Below, in pieces: positions 5,542 through 6,124 of a DNA stretch of 6,124 nt. The notes under the pieces are model-generated. The model did not search any database and was not told where the DNA came from. It saw only the letters and a program-made list of their open reading frames with translations. Both the position numbers and the translations under genes were made by a program. The stretch is from the NCBI GenBank assembly GCA_945952425.1, contig CAMFIX010000202.1, forward strand, positions 1-6,124, given 5' to 3'. The DNA is from an uncultured Pseudorhodobacter sp. GTDB taxonomy: Bacteria > Pseudomonadota > Alphaproteobacteria > Rhodobacterales > Rhodobacteraceae. Position 1 is the stretch's first letter, and each line of letters starts with the position of its first letter.

Positions 5542-5554
5542 CCACAATATATTG
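5536..5554. promoter_or_regulatory. Candidate GntR-family operator: CAATATATTG palindrome with overlapping inverted repeat
   Basis: CAATATATTG at 5545-5554 is a perfect 10-bp palindrome. It overlaps a second symmetrical element, TATATT (5536-5541), CCAC, AATATA (5546-5551). FadR-subgroup GntR proteins bind short AT-rich palindromes between divergent genes. This site covers the predicted transcription start of the GntR gene and the -10 regions of both genes, a position suited to repression of both. The assignment to this regulator is inference from location. Confidence 0.5.
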
Positions 5555-5578
5555 AAAACCGCCAAGGGGTCTTCCCGG

Positions 5579-6124
5579 ATGAGCAACCGCAAAAGCGACG
5601 AAGCCTATGGCGAACTGCGCCGGCGCATCATGCTGGCCGAACTGCCACCCAACAGCCTTCTGGACGAGAAGGCCTTGCAGCTGTCGCTGGACTGCGGGCG
5701 CACCCCCCTGCGGGAGGCGATCCTGCGGCTGGCGCAGGAAGGCCTGGTGATGTCGATGGGGCGGCGGGGCTATGCGGTCGCCAGCGCCACGCCCGAGGAT
5801 CTGCAGCGCGGCTACGAACTCCGCCGCGAGCTGGAATGTTTCATCGCGGGCCTCGCGGCAGAGCGCCGCACGCCCGAGGATCTGGCGCAGCTGGACGCTT
5901 TCCTCGCCAAGGTCCAGGCCGAGATGGAGGCCGAGGCCGGCAAGGTCTCTTGGGAGCTGGGGGTCGACGAAAGATTCCACGCCCTGGTCGCCCAGGCCTC
6001 GGGCAACCCTTTCGCCCAGCGCTACCTGGAATCGCTTTACGGCCTGTCGGTGCGCAGCCTTTACGTCTCGCAGGTGCCGATCACCTTCGTGCGCGACGAA
6101 TTCGGCGCCTATTGTGCGGTGGTG
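5579..6124 (+). CDS. GntR-family transcriptional regulator, FCD (FadR) subgroup, 3' truncated by window end
   Basis: The first 182 residues of a GntR/FadR-type regulator; the frame is open to the last base, so the end is missing. The winged helix-turn-helix spans about residues 8-70: YGELRRRIMLAELPPNSLLD (10-29), RTPLREAILRLAQEGLV (41-57) and the wing GRRGYAVA (61-68), the standard GntR pattern. The FCD ligand domain begins near residue 75 with LRRELECFIAGLAA (81-94). It shows DERFHALVAQASGNP (130-144), where D130 and H134 correspond to the first metal ligands of the fold. The later histidines lie beyond the window. FCD regulators usually bind small carboxylates. Start ATG 5579 follows AAGGGG with a 9-base gap. 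Divergent from the hydrolase gene, it is its likely local repressor. Confidence 0.9.
   Translation, partial: MSNRKSDEAYGELRRRIMLAELPPNSLLDEKALQLSLDCGRTPLREAILRLAQEGLVMSMGRRGYAVASATPEDLQRGYELRRELECFIAGLAAERRTPEDLAQLDAFLAKVQAEMEAEAGKVSWELGVDERFHALVAQASGNPFAQRYLESLYGLSVRSLYVSQVPITFVRDEFGAYCAVV

Noticed and set aside
5441..5980. Minus-strand frame of 179 codons at the right end
   Set aside because: It is antisense to the GntR-type gene, whose frame shows a complete winged helix and the start of an FCD domain, and it crosses the divergent promoter region.

Overview
The window looks like a contig end from a GC-rich alphaproteobacterium, most likely of the Rhodobacterales (a Paracoccus-like organism). 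The reasons are the strong G/C bias at third codon positions and the Rhodobacterales-like character of the HslV tail and the metabolic genes. This placement comes from reading the proteins, not from a database search. The first 45 bases are not biological: they are an untrimmed Illumina Nextera i7 adapter ending in the Tn5 mosaic end, so genomic sequence starts at base 46.

Layout: (46-261, +) the 3' end of hslV, a protease subunit gene. (266-2775, -) a tight three-gene operon transcribed right to left: a short-chain dehydrogenase/reductase (SDR), a flavoprotein monooxygenase of the styrene/indole monooxygenase family, and a small flavin reductase. (2776-2944) a 169-bp divergent control region with two 7-bp direct repeats exactly 20 bp apart. 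(2945-3946, +) an AraC-family activator. (3943-5490, -) a gamma-glutamyltransferase-family Ntn hydrolase whose stop codon overlaps that of the AraC gene. (5491-5578) an AT-rich divergent promoter region with a perfect 10-bp palindrome. (5579-6124, +) a GntR/FCD-type regulator cut by the window end.

How the genes fit together: the monooxygenase needs reduced FAD, and the adjacent reductase is the obvious supplier. The monooxygenase carries the residues I recall as the indole-monooxygenase fingerprint rather than the styrene-monooxygenase one. An SDR, an indole-type oxygenase, a flavin reductase and a divergent AraC regulator together resemble the iif/ind indole-degradation clusters (indole to anthranilate). 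The dedicated ring-opening hydrolase of those clusters (iifB type) is absent here. The nearest hydrolase is the gamma-glutamyltransferase-family protein. It keeps the autocatalytic threonine but has lost the residues that recognise a gamma-glutamyl group, so it probably acts on another amide. Whether it belongs to the same pathway is open, because its divergent GntR neighbour suggests separate control.

No tRNA, rRNA, CRISPR array, insertion sequence or gene-free stretch longer than 300 bases was seen.
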